A DNA stretch of 64,000 nucleotides from Pyrobaculum sp. WP30 (GCA_001189275.1 CP012158.1:1417704-1481703); one strand, 5' to 3'; shown: positions 8,298 through 17,300, counted from the stretch's first letter. The notes: a model not told the origin generated them from the sequence alone. Made by a program: numbers and translations.

Positions 8298-8717
8298 TCA
8301 GTTACGGTGCTCAAAAATACGCCACTCGCCCCTAAGCTCAAACACCGCCCTCCTCGCCACGTCTCGCCAAGTCTCATACGCCCTTTCGTAGAGCTCAGGC
8401 TCTACAGAAGAGAGAAACAACACGGTGTCGAAGGACCTCTCCCTAAAAGGCGGGCGCCAGAAGTCGGCGACCACCAACTCGCCGAGTTCGCCGCGTTTCG
8501 CCTTCGCCTGCGCGAGCATATCCAGCGAGATGTCCAGACAGACCACGTAGGCGCTGACTACCTCAAAGACTAGGCCAACGCCGCAACCTGCATCGGCAAC
8601 CTTCTCCCCCACCTGCGACGAGATGACCCAGTACTTCCTCCGTTGCTCCTCGCCGTAGATCTCCTCGTAGATGGGGGCCAACCTCTTGTAGAGCTCTAAG
8701 ATCTTATCTGTCTCCAT
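8298..8717 (-). CDS. Class I SAM-dependent methyltransferase (short)
   Basis: This 139-residue protein shows the class I methyltransferase fold. Motif I is VADAGCGVGLVFEVV, motif II is the acidic VVCLDISLDML, and motif IV is FDTVLFLSSVE. The opening LYKRLAPIYEEIYGEEQRRKYW resembles UbiE/Methyltransf_11 proteins. It is shorter than the usual 200 residues and lacks the last beta strands, so it may be truncated or accept a small substrate. Its start overlaps the MFS gene end by 22 bases, which implies co-transcription. Substrate is unknown. Confidence 0.78.
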   Translation of the reverse strand: METDKILELYKRLAPIYEEIYGEEQRRKYWVISSQVGEKVADAGCGVGLVFEVVSAYVVCLDISLDMLAQAKAKRGELGELVVADFWRPPFRERSFDTVLFLSSVEPELYERAYETWRDVARRAVFELRGEWRIFEHRN

Positions 8718-9802
8718 ATGATCACAAGCGATGCGAGGGCAGAGGCGGCGGCGGACATCACGATTAGGTCATAGGCGTGGAGGTCTGTGAGGTATCCGTA
8801 AAGCACTCCGCCTAAAAGGGTGCCAAATCCCCACATGGCGTTTACAAACCCCAGGGAGGCAGCACCGCCGAGCTTAGCCGCGTGGGCCTTGGCGATGACG
8901 TCTGTGTAGGACGTGACGATTGAGTAAAACACGGCGCCTAAAAACAACAAAGCCGGGTGGACAGCCCCGGCGAAGTATATAAACGCCAATAGCATGGAGA
9001 AAAAAGGCGCCGTGAGGACTGACCTCTTGCTTTTATCGGCGAGGTAGCCGAGGGCTGGTGAAGCGAGCACCTCGGTTATCATGGCCACTAGGTACAGGAG
9101 GGACCCCATCCAAGCAACCTCCGCGAATCTGTACATAGAAAGCGATATGTGAACTGTTGACAGACCTAGGAAGAACTGTGCAAGGCCAAACAGAAACACG
9201 TCCTTTGTAAGTGCAATGGTTGTGGCTCTTCTCCTCTCCAGCCTTACGCCGGCTACTCTGTAGGCTATGTAGAGCGTCAATAGGGCGGCGAGGCCCGGAA
9301 TCAGCGAGGCCTGGAAGACGGCTTGGGGCTCGTAGCTACTGTACAGCATTGCGGTGGCCATCACGACGCCCGTCACCGCCCCGAGCTGGTCTAACGCGGC
9401 GTGTATGCCAAATGCCCTTCCCTTAGCCCCCTCGCCCCCCGCCGAAGAGATGATCACGTCGCGAGCGGGCGTGCGGAGGGCTTTGCCGAATCTTTCGAGA
9501 AATATCAAAGCGGCGACTTGCCACAGATCACGCGTAAGTAGAAGGCCGGCTATTGCGGCGAGCTGGAAGCCGTAGCCTAGGAAGGTCTCTAGCCAGTAGC
9601 CGCCTCTTCTGTCGGCCAGCGGCCCCGTCACGAACCTGGCCGCGTACCCCAAGGCGTCTCCCAGGCCGAAAACAAAACCGACAAAAGCCGCAGTGGCGCC
9701 TAAATGTTGCAGGTATTGCGGCGCCACCGCGCGCATGCTCTCGTAGAGCCAATCGGCGAAAAAAGAGACGAGTCCCAAAAGCAGAATAAGCCTAAGATTC
9801 AT
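8696..9802 (-). CDS. Major facilitator superfamily transporter
   Basis: The 368-residue protein is almost wholly hydrophobic, with about eleven or twelve predicted membrane helices. The MFS motif A region appears after helix 2 as GPLADRRGGYWLETF and recurs in the second half as GYLADKSKRSVL. The acidic LADWLYESMRAVAPQYL opening resembles a group of archaeal and bacterial MFS proteins of unassigned substrate. It lies 6 bases downstream of a second MFS gene and overlaps the methyltransferase gene. A drug or metabolite exporter is the likely class; the substrate cannot be read from sequence. Confidence 0.85.
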   Translation of the reverse strand: MNLRLILLLGLVSFFADWLYESMRAVAPQYLQHLGATAAFVGFVFGLGDALGYAARFVTGPLADRRGGYWLETFLGYGFQLAAIAGLLLTRDLWQVAALIFLERFGKALRTPARDVIISSAGGEGAKGRAFGIHAALDQLGAVTGVVMATAMLYSSYEPQAVFQASLIPGLAALLTLYIAYRVAGVRLERRRATTIALTKDVFLFGLAQFFLGLSTVHISLSMYRFAEVAWMGSLLYLVAMITEVLASPALGYLADKSKRSVLTAPFFSMLLAFIYFAGAVHPALLFLGAVFYSIVTSYTDVIAKAHAAKLGGAASLGFVNAMWGFGTLLGGVLYGYLTDLHAYDLIVMSAAASALASLVIIWRQIRS

Positions 9803-9808
9803 GTCCGG

Positions 9809-11236
9809 CTACTTATTATGTGTTATATCTCTTCCCAACACCTCCCTAGCTATGAGGATCGGCGCCAGCACCGAAATAAACATGGCGGTGGCTATGTCAA
9901 TGTTAATCACATAGGCGTCTCTGGAGGGGACCGAGAAATATACGGGGCCGTTGGGCGTGTTGAAGTACACATATGTGCTGTAATTTGTGAGGATCGTGCC
10001 GGCGACCGTGGGGGCTATCGCAGAGCCGAGGTTTCGAAAGACTGTGTTGAGCCCCGTGGCCGCGCCGAGGCGTTGTCTGGATACCGAGAATGTGAGTAGG
10101 TTTATCAGCGAGACGTTTAGTAAAGTCAAGCCCACGAAGCCTAGAGTCAGGTACGGAATCAGAGTCCAGATTCCGCTGTAGAGATGCGCGGCGGCCAGCT
10201 GGTAGCCGACTACGGCAAAGGCGACCCCGGCTACGGCTATCTTCTTCGCGCCTAGGCGCCACATGGCTCTTCCCGCCAGGGGCGCCACGATTATCTGCAC
10301 CGCCGCAGGTGGAAGCATGTAAAGCCCAGTCTGTAGCACCGTGACGCCGTAGCCGTAGGGCGGCGGCATCTGCAGGAGGTAGGATAGGTTTTGTGAATTC
10401 ATCTGGAAGGCATATGCAACTATCAATATGGCGAAGGTGGCGGCGGCGACATTTCGGTTAAATATGTCCCGCGGAATAAAGGGGTTGTCTGTCGTAAGCT
10501 CGTGAAGTATGAAGACGGCGGCGGACGCTACGGATAGGAGAAATAGAGTTACTATCCTCGGGGAGGTCCAGCCCCAGTCGGGTCCTCTGGAGATGGCCAG
10601 AAGGAAGGAGGCGGCGGCCAGGGCGAAGAGGGCTATGCCGAAGAGATCTACCTTACGCGGAGTCCTGTACCTACTCTCCCGTATGTAGAGCCAGACGGCT
10701 AGAGTCAGAAGCGCCGCAATAGGCGTAGCCGTGTGGTAGGTAGCCCTCCAGCCGAAGTTTTGAGCTATGTAACCTCCGACGGGCAGAGCTATTATTATGC
10801 CTACGCCAAACATGGCGCTGACCACGCCCTGGGCCGTGGGGACCATCTGAGGCGGGAACTCCTCTCTTATTAGAGAAAAGGCGAGTGGGAACATGGCCAT
10901 GCCTAGCCCCTGTATCGCCCTTGCGACGAGAAGAGATTCGAAGCTAGGCGCGTATCCGGTGAACGTGACGGCCGCGGCGTATGTTGCCATCACGGCCGTC
11001 AAAACCTTCTTCTTTCCATATATATCGCCGAGGTTTCCAAATACCGCCGCGCTTATGGTGCCCACTATTAAGTATATCGTCAATATCCACGACGCGTCTG
11101 CAGGCGTTACGTTGAACTCCGCCTGTATCTTAGGCAGACTGGGCATCAACATCGCCTCTGTATACATCACCAAAAGAGCGACAGAGCCCAAAAGCGGGGT
11201 GGCCCTCCAGGCGTATTTAATGTCGTAGCTATCCAC
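9809..11236 (-). CDS. MFS transporter, DHA2-like multidrug exporter
   Basis: This 475-residue membrane protein fits the 14-helix DHA2 family of proton-coupled exporters. Motif A is GNLGDIYGKKKVL. Motif C, diagnostic of drug/H+ antiporters, is seen as GVGIIIALPVGGYIAQNFGWR. ARAIQGLGMAMFPLAF matches motif B with its conserved Arg. The gene begins 8 bases inside the end of the surface-protein gene upstream and is followed after 6 bases by another MFS gene. This suggests one transcript coupling export with an envelope protein. Substrate unknown. Confidence 0.87.
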   Translation of the reverse strand: MDSYDIKYAWRATPLLGSVALLVMYTEAMLMPSLPKIQAEFNVTPADASWILTIYLIVGTISAAVFGNLGDIYGKKKVLTAVMATYAAAVTFTGYAPSFESLLVARAIQGLGMAMFPLAFSLIREEFPPQMVPTAQGVVSAMFGVGIIIALPVGGYIAQNFGWRATYHTATPIAALLTLAVWLYIRESRYRTPRKVDLFGIALFALAAASFLLAISRGPDWGWTSPRIVTLFLLSVASAAVFILHELTTDNPFIPRDIFNRNVAAATFAILIVAYAFQMNSQNLSYLLQMPPPYGYGVTVLQTGLYMLPPAAVQIIVAPLAGRAMWRLGAKKIAVAGVAFAVVGYQLAAAHLYSGIWTLIPYLTLGFVGLTLLNVSLINLLTFSVSRQRLGAATGLNTVFRNLGSAIAPTVAGTILTNYSTYVYFNTPNGPVYFSVPSRDAYVINIDIATAMFISVLAPILIAREVLGRDITHNK

Positions 11237-13586
11237 GGCGCCTCCTACGCGCAGCTATAGCCCCGCCGACTACAAGAAGCAGGATGGTAAGCGCCAGCGG
11301 AACCACCACAAATAAGTCTAAGCCTCCTCTCACCTCAACTGGCACGCCGACGTATTGAACCCCCGGAGTAAAGACCCCCGTCTGGTTCCACGTCACCACA
11401 AGCGTGAGCGAGTATACGCCGGGAACCGCCTTATCTGACACGTCCAGCAGAAAGGCAGTGGTGGCAGTGCCGCCGGGCGGTATGTCTCCCAGCACCCGTG
11501 TACCGGCGGCGGCAACTTCAGCGATGTTTGACACATGCGGCTCAAAGACTTGGGAGGGGGTCATCGTTATCTTCACGTTTTTTGCCTCTTCGGAGCCCAT
11601 GTTAGTTATGTTAACGATCAACACCGCCGTGGAGCCCGGGGCCGCGTTGTATATCCTATACCTTATGTCTAGGACATCTTTTTTCCTGACCTCTAGAGGT
11701 CCATGCGCCGCATATTCGCCGCCGCTCCACCTAGCCACAGCCACCACGTTGTAGTCGCCAGCAGACAGCTTGGACACGTCGAGGTAGTACGTGAGCGTGA
11801 CGGGAGAGCCAGGCGGAAGGTAGTCAATGGTGTAGCTCCGTCTGCCTAACGTTGCGTTTACCAGGACCACTGTGATGTTGCGGGCGACCACAGGCCCAGC
11901 GTTTATTACTTGGACCATAACCTGCGCCATGGAGGCACCCTCGAGAAGTCTGGGCGGCGTCACGACAATGTTTTGTATCGCCACCTCAGGCCGGCTCACA
12001 GACAGATAGAAGGTGTAATTAACGCCGTTTACCGAAACCACCACAGGGTATCTTCCCGCTGAGGCGTTGCTCGGCACCTGCACAGTCACATAAGCTGTAA
12101 ACGGTTGACCCTGGGGGAGATAAGGCACTTTGTACTCGCCAGGGCTCGCCAGGATGAGGGGGGTGTAGATCGATATTGCAAGGTTCTTAGCTGTGAAGGG
12201 GGCCGCCACCGTAAGCGTGCCAGACGCCAAGCCGCCCGGGTAGGAAAGAGGCGGGTTGAAAATAAGCAACACGTTGAAGTCCGGTCTAACCACCTCGTAG
12301 TAGAAGGTGTAGTTGACGCCGCCCACCGAGACCTCCAGCGGGTAGAGACCCGGTTGCGTCTCTTTCGGAATTTCCATCACAATATTCACGGTGATTGGCA
12401 TCTGCGGCGTAATGGCTGGAAGCTCCGTTGAGGCGCCTGTGAGGATTCTAAATGGCGTCTTTACGCGTATATTCACCCCCGCCATCGTATAGTTCGTGGC
12501 AACCACGAGAGTGACCTGAGCTAAAGAGCCTGGGTAGACCTGGGGCGGATTGAAATAGGCGTTGACGCTTATCCACGGCCGCGGCACGTAGACCTCTGCG
12601 TACCTAACGATGCAGGCCCCCGTGGAGTAACATATCTCAACCGGCACCCTCACCACTCCATAGGCGGTAAACACGGCCTGCACGGGGATTTGTAACTGGG
12701 TAAGCAGAGGCGTTTTCACTGCGTTTTCGCTTAATATTCTGACGCCTTCGCCATCTAACACGCGGACTGTGACGTTCTGTAAAGGCCCGGCGCCTCCCGG
12801 CGTTATTAAGAGCGTCACCATAGTAGGGGTGCCCAACACCGGGGGTTGCGCAGGCGTGGCCGCTATGTTTACGTCCGCGCCGCTTACCACAGGCAACTGG
12901 ATAGTTTTGTTGAAGACTATGGAGCCAGCGTAGCCCGACACGCCGTTTAACGTCACTGTGAGAGTTGCGTCGTAGAAGCCGGGCTTTAGGGATGCCGGCA
13001 GGACGAAGTTCAACACACAAGTGGCGTTTGACCTAGGCGGGATCGTCGCGTCGCATGTAGGCGTTGCGTTTAAGAACTGCGAAACGACGCCGCCGCTTAT
13101 AGACGCCTTGGCTCTCACGTAGTCCACAGTGGGGTTGAACAGGAGCACGGGAAGCTGGACCGATTGCCCCGCCACATATGCCGAAGGCCTCGCCACGGCA
13201 AGGGCAGAGAAGTCAAATGGAAGCACCTCCACGTCTAACGTGGCTTCTGCAGAGCGGAGAAACGTGTACGCCACAGCCCTAATTCTGTAGTAGCCAGGGC
13301 GGGCATCTAGAGGGACTTGCACAGCCGCCACGGCGGTGTAGGGGACGCCAGCCGACAACTGCTGGATCTGCACCGTAGAACCTGTGACCACCTTAAAAGG
13401 CGAGTCAATGTCGATGTAGACGTTGGTAAGCGGCTGAGCGGAGACTAACGTGATGTAGAGCTGAATAAGAGAGCCGGGATACACATAAGGAGGCGTATAA
13501 GACACAGCGATATTAAACGGAGCCGACTGCCCACTTACGAACAACACTAATACAAGTAGCGGAATTATCCGATATATCGATTGCAT
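11229..13586 (-). CDS. Secreted surface protein with repeated S-layer-type (COG1361-like) domains
   Basis: The frame is open from 13670, but the ATG at 13586 gives a clean signal peptide (MQSIYRIIPLLVLVLFVSG), so I prefer that start (785 aa). The body has at least four beta-sandwich repeats, each opening like YTPPYVYPGSLIQL, FNPPQVYPGSLAQV or FNPPLSYPGGLASG and closing with a GVNYTFY strand. This is the layout of COG1361 archaeal S-layer-like proteins. Many NxT/NxS sites suggest N-glycosylation. The C-terminus has one membrane helix (LFVVVPLALTILLLVVGG) and an Arg-rich tail, so the domain faces outward. Overlap with the MFS gene suggests a linked role, perhaps an external stalk. Confidence 0.8.
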   Translation of the reverse strand: MQSIYRIIPLLVLVLFVSGQSAPFNIAVSYTPPYVYPGSLIQLYITLVSAQPLTNVYIDIDSPFKVVTGSTVQIQQLSAGVPYTAVAAVQVPLDARPGYYRIRAVAYTFLRSAEATLDVEVLPFDFSALAVARPSAYVAGQSVQLPVLLFNPTVDYVRAKASISGGVVSQFLNATPTCDATIPPRSNATCVLNFVLPASLKPGFYDATLTVTLNGVSGYAGSIVFNKTIQLPVVSGADVNIAATPAQPPVLGTPTMVTLLITPGGAGPLQNVTVRVLDGEGVRILSENAVKTPLLTQLQIPVQAVFTAYGVVRVPVEICYSTGACIVRYAEVYVPRPWISVNAYFNPPQVYPGSLAQVTLVVATNYTMAGVNIRVKTPFRILTGASTELPAITPQMPITVNIVMEIPKETQPGLYPLEVSVGGVNYTFYYEVVRPDFNVLLIFNPPLSYPGGLASGTLTVAAPFTAKNLAISIYTPLILASPGEYKVPYLPQGQPFTAYVTVQVPSNASAGRYPVVVSVNGVNYTFYLSVSRPEVAIQNIVVTPPRLLEGASMAQVMVQVINAGPVVARNITVVLVNATLGRRSYTIDYLPPGSPVTLTYYLDVSKLSAGDYNVVAVARWSGGEYAAHGPLEVRKKDVLDIRYRIYNAAPGSTAVLIVNITNMGSEEAKNVKITMTPSQVFEPHVSNIAEVAAAGTRVLGDIPPGGTATTAFLLDVSDKAVPGVYSLTLVVTWNQTGVFTPGVQYVGVPVEVRGGLDLFVVVPLALTILLLVVGGAIAARRRRRG

Positions 13587-13742
13587 AGGTACAACATTAC
13601 CTAGACTATAAATACTTTTGTTGATAAGATGACTTCCCGGCGGCATCCGGCGGAAGCCGCAACACGCCATAACTAAGAAGCAACGTCCGGTAGGTAAACT
13701 CCATGATCCATAACGCTACAAAAAACGATGAACCGTTGCCTG

Positions 13743-13802
13743 CAGGTGTTGACTCACAGGTGTATTCACACTTGCGAGGAAGCACCTGTGAACGAGTACC
13801 TG
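13743..13802. promoter_or_regulatory. Symmetrical inverted repeat between surface-protein and thermopsin genes
   Basis: Two pairs of arms share one centre of symmetry. The inner arms are TCACAGGTG (13754-13762) and CACCTGTGA (13783-13791), a perfect 9-bp match. The outer arms are CAGGT (13743-13747) and ACCTG (13798-13802). A 6x6-base unpaired segment separates inner from outer arms, and the loop is 20 bases. The site lies downstream of the thermopsin-like gene and about 160 bases upstream of the surface-protein start. It could be an RNA hairpin controlling readthrough or a double operator for a dimeric regulator. Confidence 0.5.
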
Positions 13803-13829
13803 TTAGGAGAGTTGAAAGAGAAAAACTTG

Positions 13830-16136
13830 TTATTTTCTCCTCTTCTTCAGCGCAAAGGCGGCCGCCGGCGCGGCGGCTCCGGCGGCTGTGTAGGGGCTTA
13901 TGGGGAACGCCTCCACCGCCGGCTCGCACACCTCTTTTGTATACGTGGAGACTGTAGCCGAGCCGTCCAACCCGGCTTGTGCCGCAGTGCCGCAGAGCCT
14001 CACCGTGCCGAGCGGGTTAGGCACCCCCAACACGTCTCTCACCGCCGTCTTATACACGGCGTAGAAGAGCGGCTTGTAGACGCCAGGATTTGATGCAGTC
14101 ACGACCTCAGCCGGGGTGTACTCCACCCCGCCTACCACGGTGGCGTTCAGCCTCACGACGGCGCCCACATCCACCCACCCCTCCCACTCCTCCACGCCCA
14201 CAATCTTGACGTAGTGTTGTCTCTTGGCGTACTCCACCTTCAACGCAACCGGCCTCTCGACGACCACCTCCCCTACGGAGGGCTTAATCAGCCGGGTGCC
14301 GTTGCCGAAGTTGATGATGTCGGGGAACTTCAGCACGGTGCCTTTCGGCATCCAGCCGGTCGTTTTGTTGACCGGCGTCTCGACGGAGACCCAGTAGTAA
14401 ACCTCGGCGTACTCCGCCCTCAGCGCCACGGGCCTCTCCACGCGGAACTCCCTCGCCGAGGTGCCGTTGATCAACAGACCAGCGAAGCGGGTGCCGTTCG
14501 GCAGATCCCACGGATCTGCCAAACCCACCTTGAAGACGGAGCCCTCGTCGGCCCAGACCTCTGTCGAGTCGGCGGGAGCTATCAGCCGGATTAGGTATTG
14601 TCTCACGCGTGCGACTGATATCTCCGTCGGCTTTGCGACGGTTGTTTTGACTGTCTTCCCGACCGGCGCCCCGTCTACGTATACTTGCGATACGGCTAGG
14701 CGGGTTCCGTTGCTTAGGTAGACATCTCCCGGCTCGTAGGCGATGACGGCCCCCTCGGCAACCCACCTATACGCCGTACCGTTCCAGTCCCTGACCGCCA
14801 CGAGATGCTCACGGCGGAAAGAGTACGTCACGTTGAGTGGACGCGTTGCGGCCACCGCATCTGCGCCCAAGCTGTTGCCGAAGTAGAGCACCCGCGTCTC
14901 GTTCCCCATATACACCACCGGCGGACGCCTCAGATCCAGCAACGTGCCGTTCCTCACTGCGAACCACCTTGCGCCGTCTGCATCCACAACCCGCACTGGC
15001 ACGTAGCCGCTGTACAGCAGGGCAGGCCTGAACACGCCGGCGGAAAGCCTCGCCGAGCCGCCGCCTAGATACGCCACGGAGACGCCCTCGGCGGTCTCGC
15101 CGGTGTTGCCACCGAAGTTGTAGAGAAACGGAGGAGGCACATACGCCGTGCCGTTCCAATACTCAAGCCTGAGGTCTAAGTTAAGGCTCTTAAACACGGC
15201 ATGGTCACCACAGCAGATGCCACACACCACCAGCTCTATGTTCATTTGATGGCCGTCTCCCGTGAGGCCCTCCCTAGGAGGTGTTACGACAATCTTCACG
15301 TCTTTGGCCTTTACTAGAAGCGTCACGTTGTCGTACCACACCACACCCCTACCTACATCGTAGCCAAAGGCAAACCACGGCTGTCCATCTCTAGATAAAC
15401 CAACGCGGATGTATAGCGCAACGCTAATAGGAAGAGAAAGATACTGTGGGTTCAGAGCTCTTGCGTAAAACTTTTCATCTCTCACAACGCCTGTGCCTTT
15501 TATTGCATAATTTTGCATTACACCCTCGACAGCCGTGAGGTTCCAGATGTTATTGACAAAGTTAATCCAAAAGTCCCAGAGATCTACAACGTTTTGAAGA
15601 AGATAGTACTGTGTTTTTCCGTCGGTTCTTACCATGACCACTAAGTTTAGCTGGATGGAGAAGCCGTGGAACTTCTCGTTTACGCTGTAAGCGTCGAAGT
15701 TCTTGAGGGTGGCGAAGGCTCTGACCACCTGCGTCTCGTAGCTATACGCCACGGGTGGGTTGGTCATAGCTATGCCGTAGTCGGCGAGGCCTATGGGTAG
15801 CCTTGGCTCGCCCCGACAGGCCGTATACACCACGCCCGTGTTGTGGGGATTGCGCACCACCACCATGTCTCTAGTCCCCACCTCAAGCCTCAGCTCGGTG
15901 CCGGAGCTCTGCTGGACAGAGCCGGAGGCGTAGTAGATGTTGACCTCCACTGGCATGTCCGCCCAGAGGTATATGACCCCGCCTTCATGTTTGATGGAGT
16001 TGGAGAACTTAGGCGGGAGATACTCCATCACGCAGTTGCCTCCCTCCACAGCCGCAGGCATCTCAACGACGTATTGAGCCACGGCGAGGAACGCCAAGGC
16101 CAGAACCAAAACTCCCAACCTCACGCTGAAATCCAC
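13830..16136 (-). CDS. Thermopsin-family acid protease (peptidase A5), secreted
   Basis: The 768-residue protein starts with a GTG at 16136 and a signal peptide (VLVLALAFLAVAQ). Residues about 110-190 contain LPIGLADYGIA, then FSIQLNLVVMVRTDGKTQYYLLQNVVDLWD. This matches the core of thermopsins, pepsin-like acid proteases of thermoacidophilic archaea. The rest is beta-rich with many N-glycosylation sites and repeated Y-W-V-S/T segments. It ends in a short hydrophobic stretch and KKRRK, which may anchor it at the membrane. A TATTTAAA box about 15-25 bases upstream fits a leaderless transcript. It is larger than classical thermopsin (about 340 aa), so extra binding domains are likely. Confidence 0.72.
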   Translation of the reverse strand: MDFSVRLGVLVLALAFLAVAQYVVEMPAAVEGGNCVMEYLPPKFSNSIKHEGGVIYLWADMPVEVNIYYASGSVQQSSGTELRLEVGTRDMVVVRNPHNTGVVYTACRGEPRLPIGLADYGIAMTNPPVAYSYETQVVRAFATLKNFDAYSVNEKFHGFSIQLNLVVMVRTDGKTQYYLLQNVVDLWDFWINFVNNIWNLTAVEGVMQNYAIKGTGVVRDEKFYARALNPQYLSLPISVALYIRVGLSRDGQPWFAFGYDVGRGVVWYDNVTLLVKAKDVKIVVTPPREGLTGDGHQMNIELVVCGICCGDHAVFKSLNLDLRLEYWNGTAYVPPPFLYNFGGNTGETAEGVSVAYLGGGSARLSAGVFRPALLYSGYVPVRVVDADGARWFAVRNGTLLDLRRPPVVYMGNETRVLYFGNSLGADAVAATRPLNVTYSFRREHLVAVRDWNGTAYRWVAEGAVIAYEPGDVYLSNGTRLAVSQVYVDGAPVGKTVKTTVAKPTEISVARVRQYLIRLIAPADSTEVWADEGSVFKVGLADPWDLPNGTRFAGLLINGTSAREFRVERPVALRAEYAEVYYWVSVETPVNKTTGWMPKGTVLKFPDIINFGNGTRLIKPSVGEVVVERPVALKVEYAKRQHYVKIVGVEEWEGWVDVGAVVRLNATVVGGVEYTPAEVVTASNPGVYKPLFYAVYKTAVRDVLGVPNPLGTVRLCGTAAQAGLDGSATVSTYTKEVCEPAVEAFPISPYTAAGAAAPAAAFALKKRRK

Positions 16137-16296
16137 AGGGCTTTAAATAAAGAAACGTCTGAAAAGAGAGGAAAAATGGGTTTAAACAGGCACATGTTAT
16201 TAACGCAGTTACCCGCGACGCCGGATATAGTATCCGTGCCGCCACCAGAGGAGTTACCGGAGCTTGAGAGGAGCTACTTGAGGAGCTGGAGCTCTC

Positions 16297-16625
16297 CTAT
16301 TTCTCAATTTTTACATCGCCATTGTCGTATGTTTTTGTCATTGTTGTAGTACTGCCGTCACTCCCGGCAGTTAATGGTGTTGACCGCGTCTCCGTAGTTA
16401 CTAGACTGACCATACGCTACATCGCCCCTCTGAACGGTGGTACCACCTATGCTATTCGCGCCACCAGCACACTGAACACACCAATCCATCGGAGGCGAAT
16501 TGTAGACGTTGCCACCGACGTTGCCACTGGAAAGTGTTCTAGTGGCGCCTGGGTAGTTGGCTGTGGTTGCACTCTAGGCGTCTTGGTTGTTATCGTAGCT
16601 TGTGAAGTCGACGTGATGATTATTG
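16297..16625 (-). pseudogene. Remnant of a secreted Gly/Ser/Asn-rich protein
   Basis: On the minus strand, one frame contains MDWCVQCAGGANSIGG (from 16489) and continues to SSNYGDAVNTINCRE before a TGA at 16360. The next frame immediately carries SDGSTTTMTKTYDNGDVKIEK to a TAG at 16297. Joined by a one-base shift, they read like a continuous extracellular domain. Upstream, the first frame also holds protein-like sequence (TTANYPGATRTLSSGNVGG) behind an in-frame TAG. I recognise no family. The amino-acid bias and the shift suggest a decayed surface-protein gene just upstream of the thermopsin-like gene. Plus-strand frames here have less natural composition. Confidence 0.45.
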
Positions 16626-16752
16626 ACTTAAGCGGAGGCGGCTGAGGCTGACGCGCCGAACTTAACAGGCTACGGAGCCGGCATGCCGCACAGTCGACAT
16701 GTGGAATTGGCTACATATATCCGGTTTAGACAAAAACTGGAGAGTCGGTAGA

Positions 16753-16851
16753 CGCCGGGGGTGGGATTTGAACCCACGCCCCCGAACGGGGACGGGCTCG
16801 CTGCGCCCGGCTTAGCAGGCCCGCGCCTTGGACCAACTCGGCCACCCCGGC
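16753..16851 (-). tRNA. tRNA-Ser (GCT) with a 14-nt intron
   Basis: The minus strand gives acceptor GCCGGGG/CCCCGGC, a class II long variable arm, and a TTCAAAT T loop. The anticodon stem CGGGC/GCCCG encloses CTGCTA plus extra bases, giving anticodon GCT. The intron is 16799-16812. It forms a strict bulge-helix-bulge, with CTGC pairing with GCAG and 3-nt bulges TAA and CGA. CCA is not encoded, unlike the other three tRNA genes in the window. The first 31 bases of its 3' end are identical to those of the tRNA-Ser at 18235. Confidence 0.94.
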
Positions 16852-16866
16852 TGTGAGATGTTATGG

Positions 16867-17300
16867 CTACGGTTTTAAATTTTTCTCCTCTCTCGACTTT
16901 ACCACTCTATAATCTTTGTAGGTTATGCGGTAGCCTCGCGGAGCTAGAGACTCGTAGGGCATGAGACGCGCCGGCGGGTAGGGATACATCCTCTTGATGT
17001 TTTCAAGACCCGTCAATATCTTCTCTAGGTGCTCAACGGAGATACGCTAATCTCGTCCTCCTCTGACCAGCCCCACACCACCTCTCCAGACGATGGGATG
17101 CTTACATGAGGCCGTTTTGAGCGGTATGCGCCTACAGCCGCCGAACACCCAAAGGACCAGTTGCTACTAATTTCTGGAAATATGCCGTGCCAGATCAACG
17201 CCTTTGCGATGGCGCTTATTTGAGTCGGCGTGCCGTATATAACGGCAACGTCAGGCACAACCTCGGCGGTCTCCAGCGGCGAGTCATGTTTCAACGCCAC
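16867..17300 (-). pseudogene. Frameshifted, N-terminally truncated DUF169 protein
   Basis: The frame from GTG 17300 contains VVPDVAVIYGTPTQISAIAKAL, then CSAAVGAY, RPHVSIPSSGEVV and EEDEI, which follow the DUF169 pattern. It then breaks (…SVSPLST stop). In the adjacent frame the family tail continues as RISVEHLEKILTGLENIKRMYPYPP and ends at 16867. One base lost near 17045 explains the break. The N-terminal third of DUF169, with its conserved Cys region, is also missing. DUF169 is an uncharacterised family of about 230-260 residues. The relic lies directly upstream of tRNA-Ser(GCT). Confidence 0.68.

Noticed and set aside
13606-13929. 107-codon minus-strand frame between the surface-protein and thermopsin-like genes
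   Set aside because: Its N-terminal half is the wrong-frame reading of the thermopsin gene end, and the rest has unnatural composition. The thermopsin frame is clearly the real one.
16322-16645. Plus-strand frame rich in Val and Thr
   Set aside because: It is the complement of Asn/Gly/Ser-rich minus-strand coding remnants, which explains the Val-rich runs. There is no promoter, and hydrophobic segments lack natural context.
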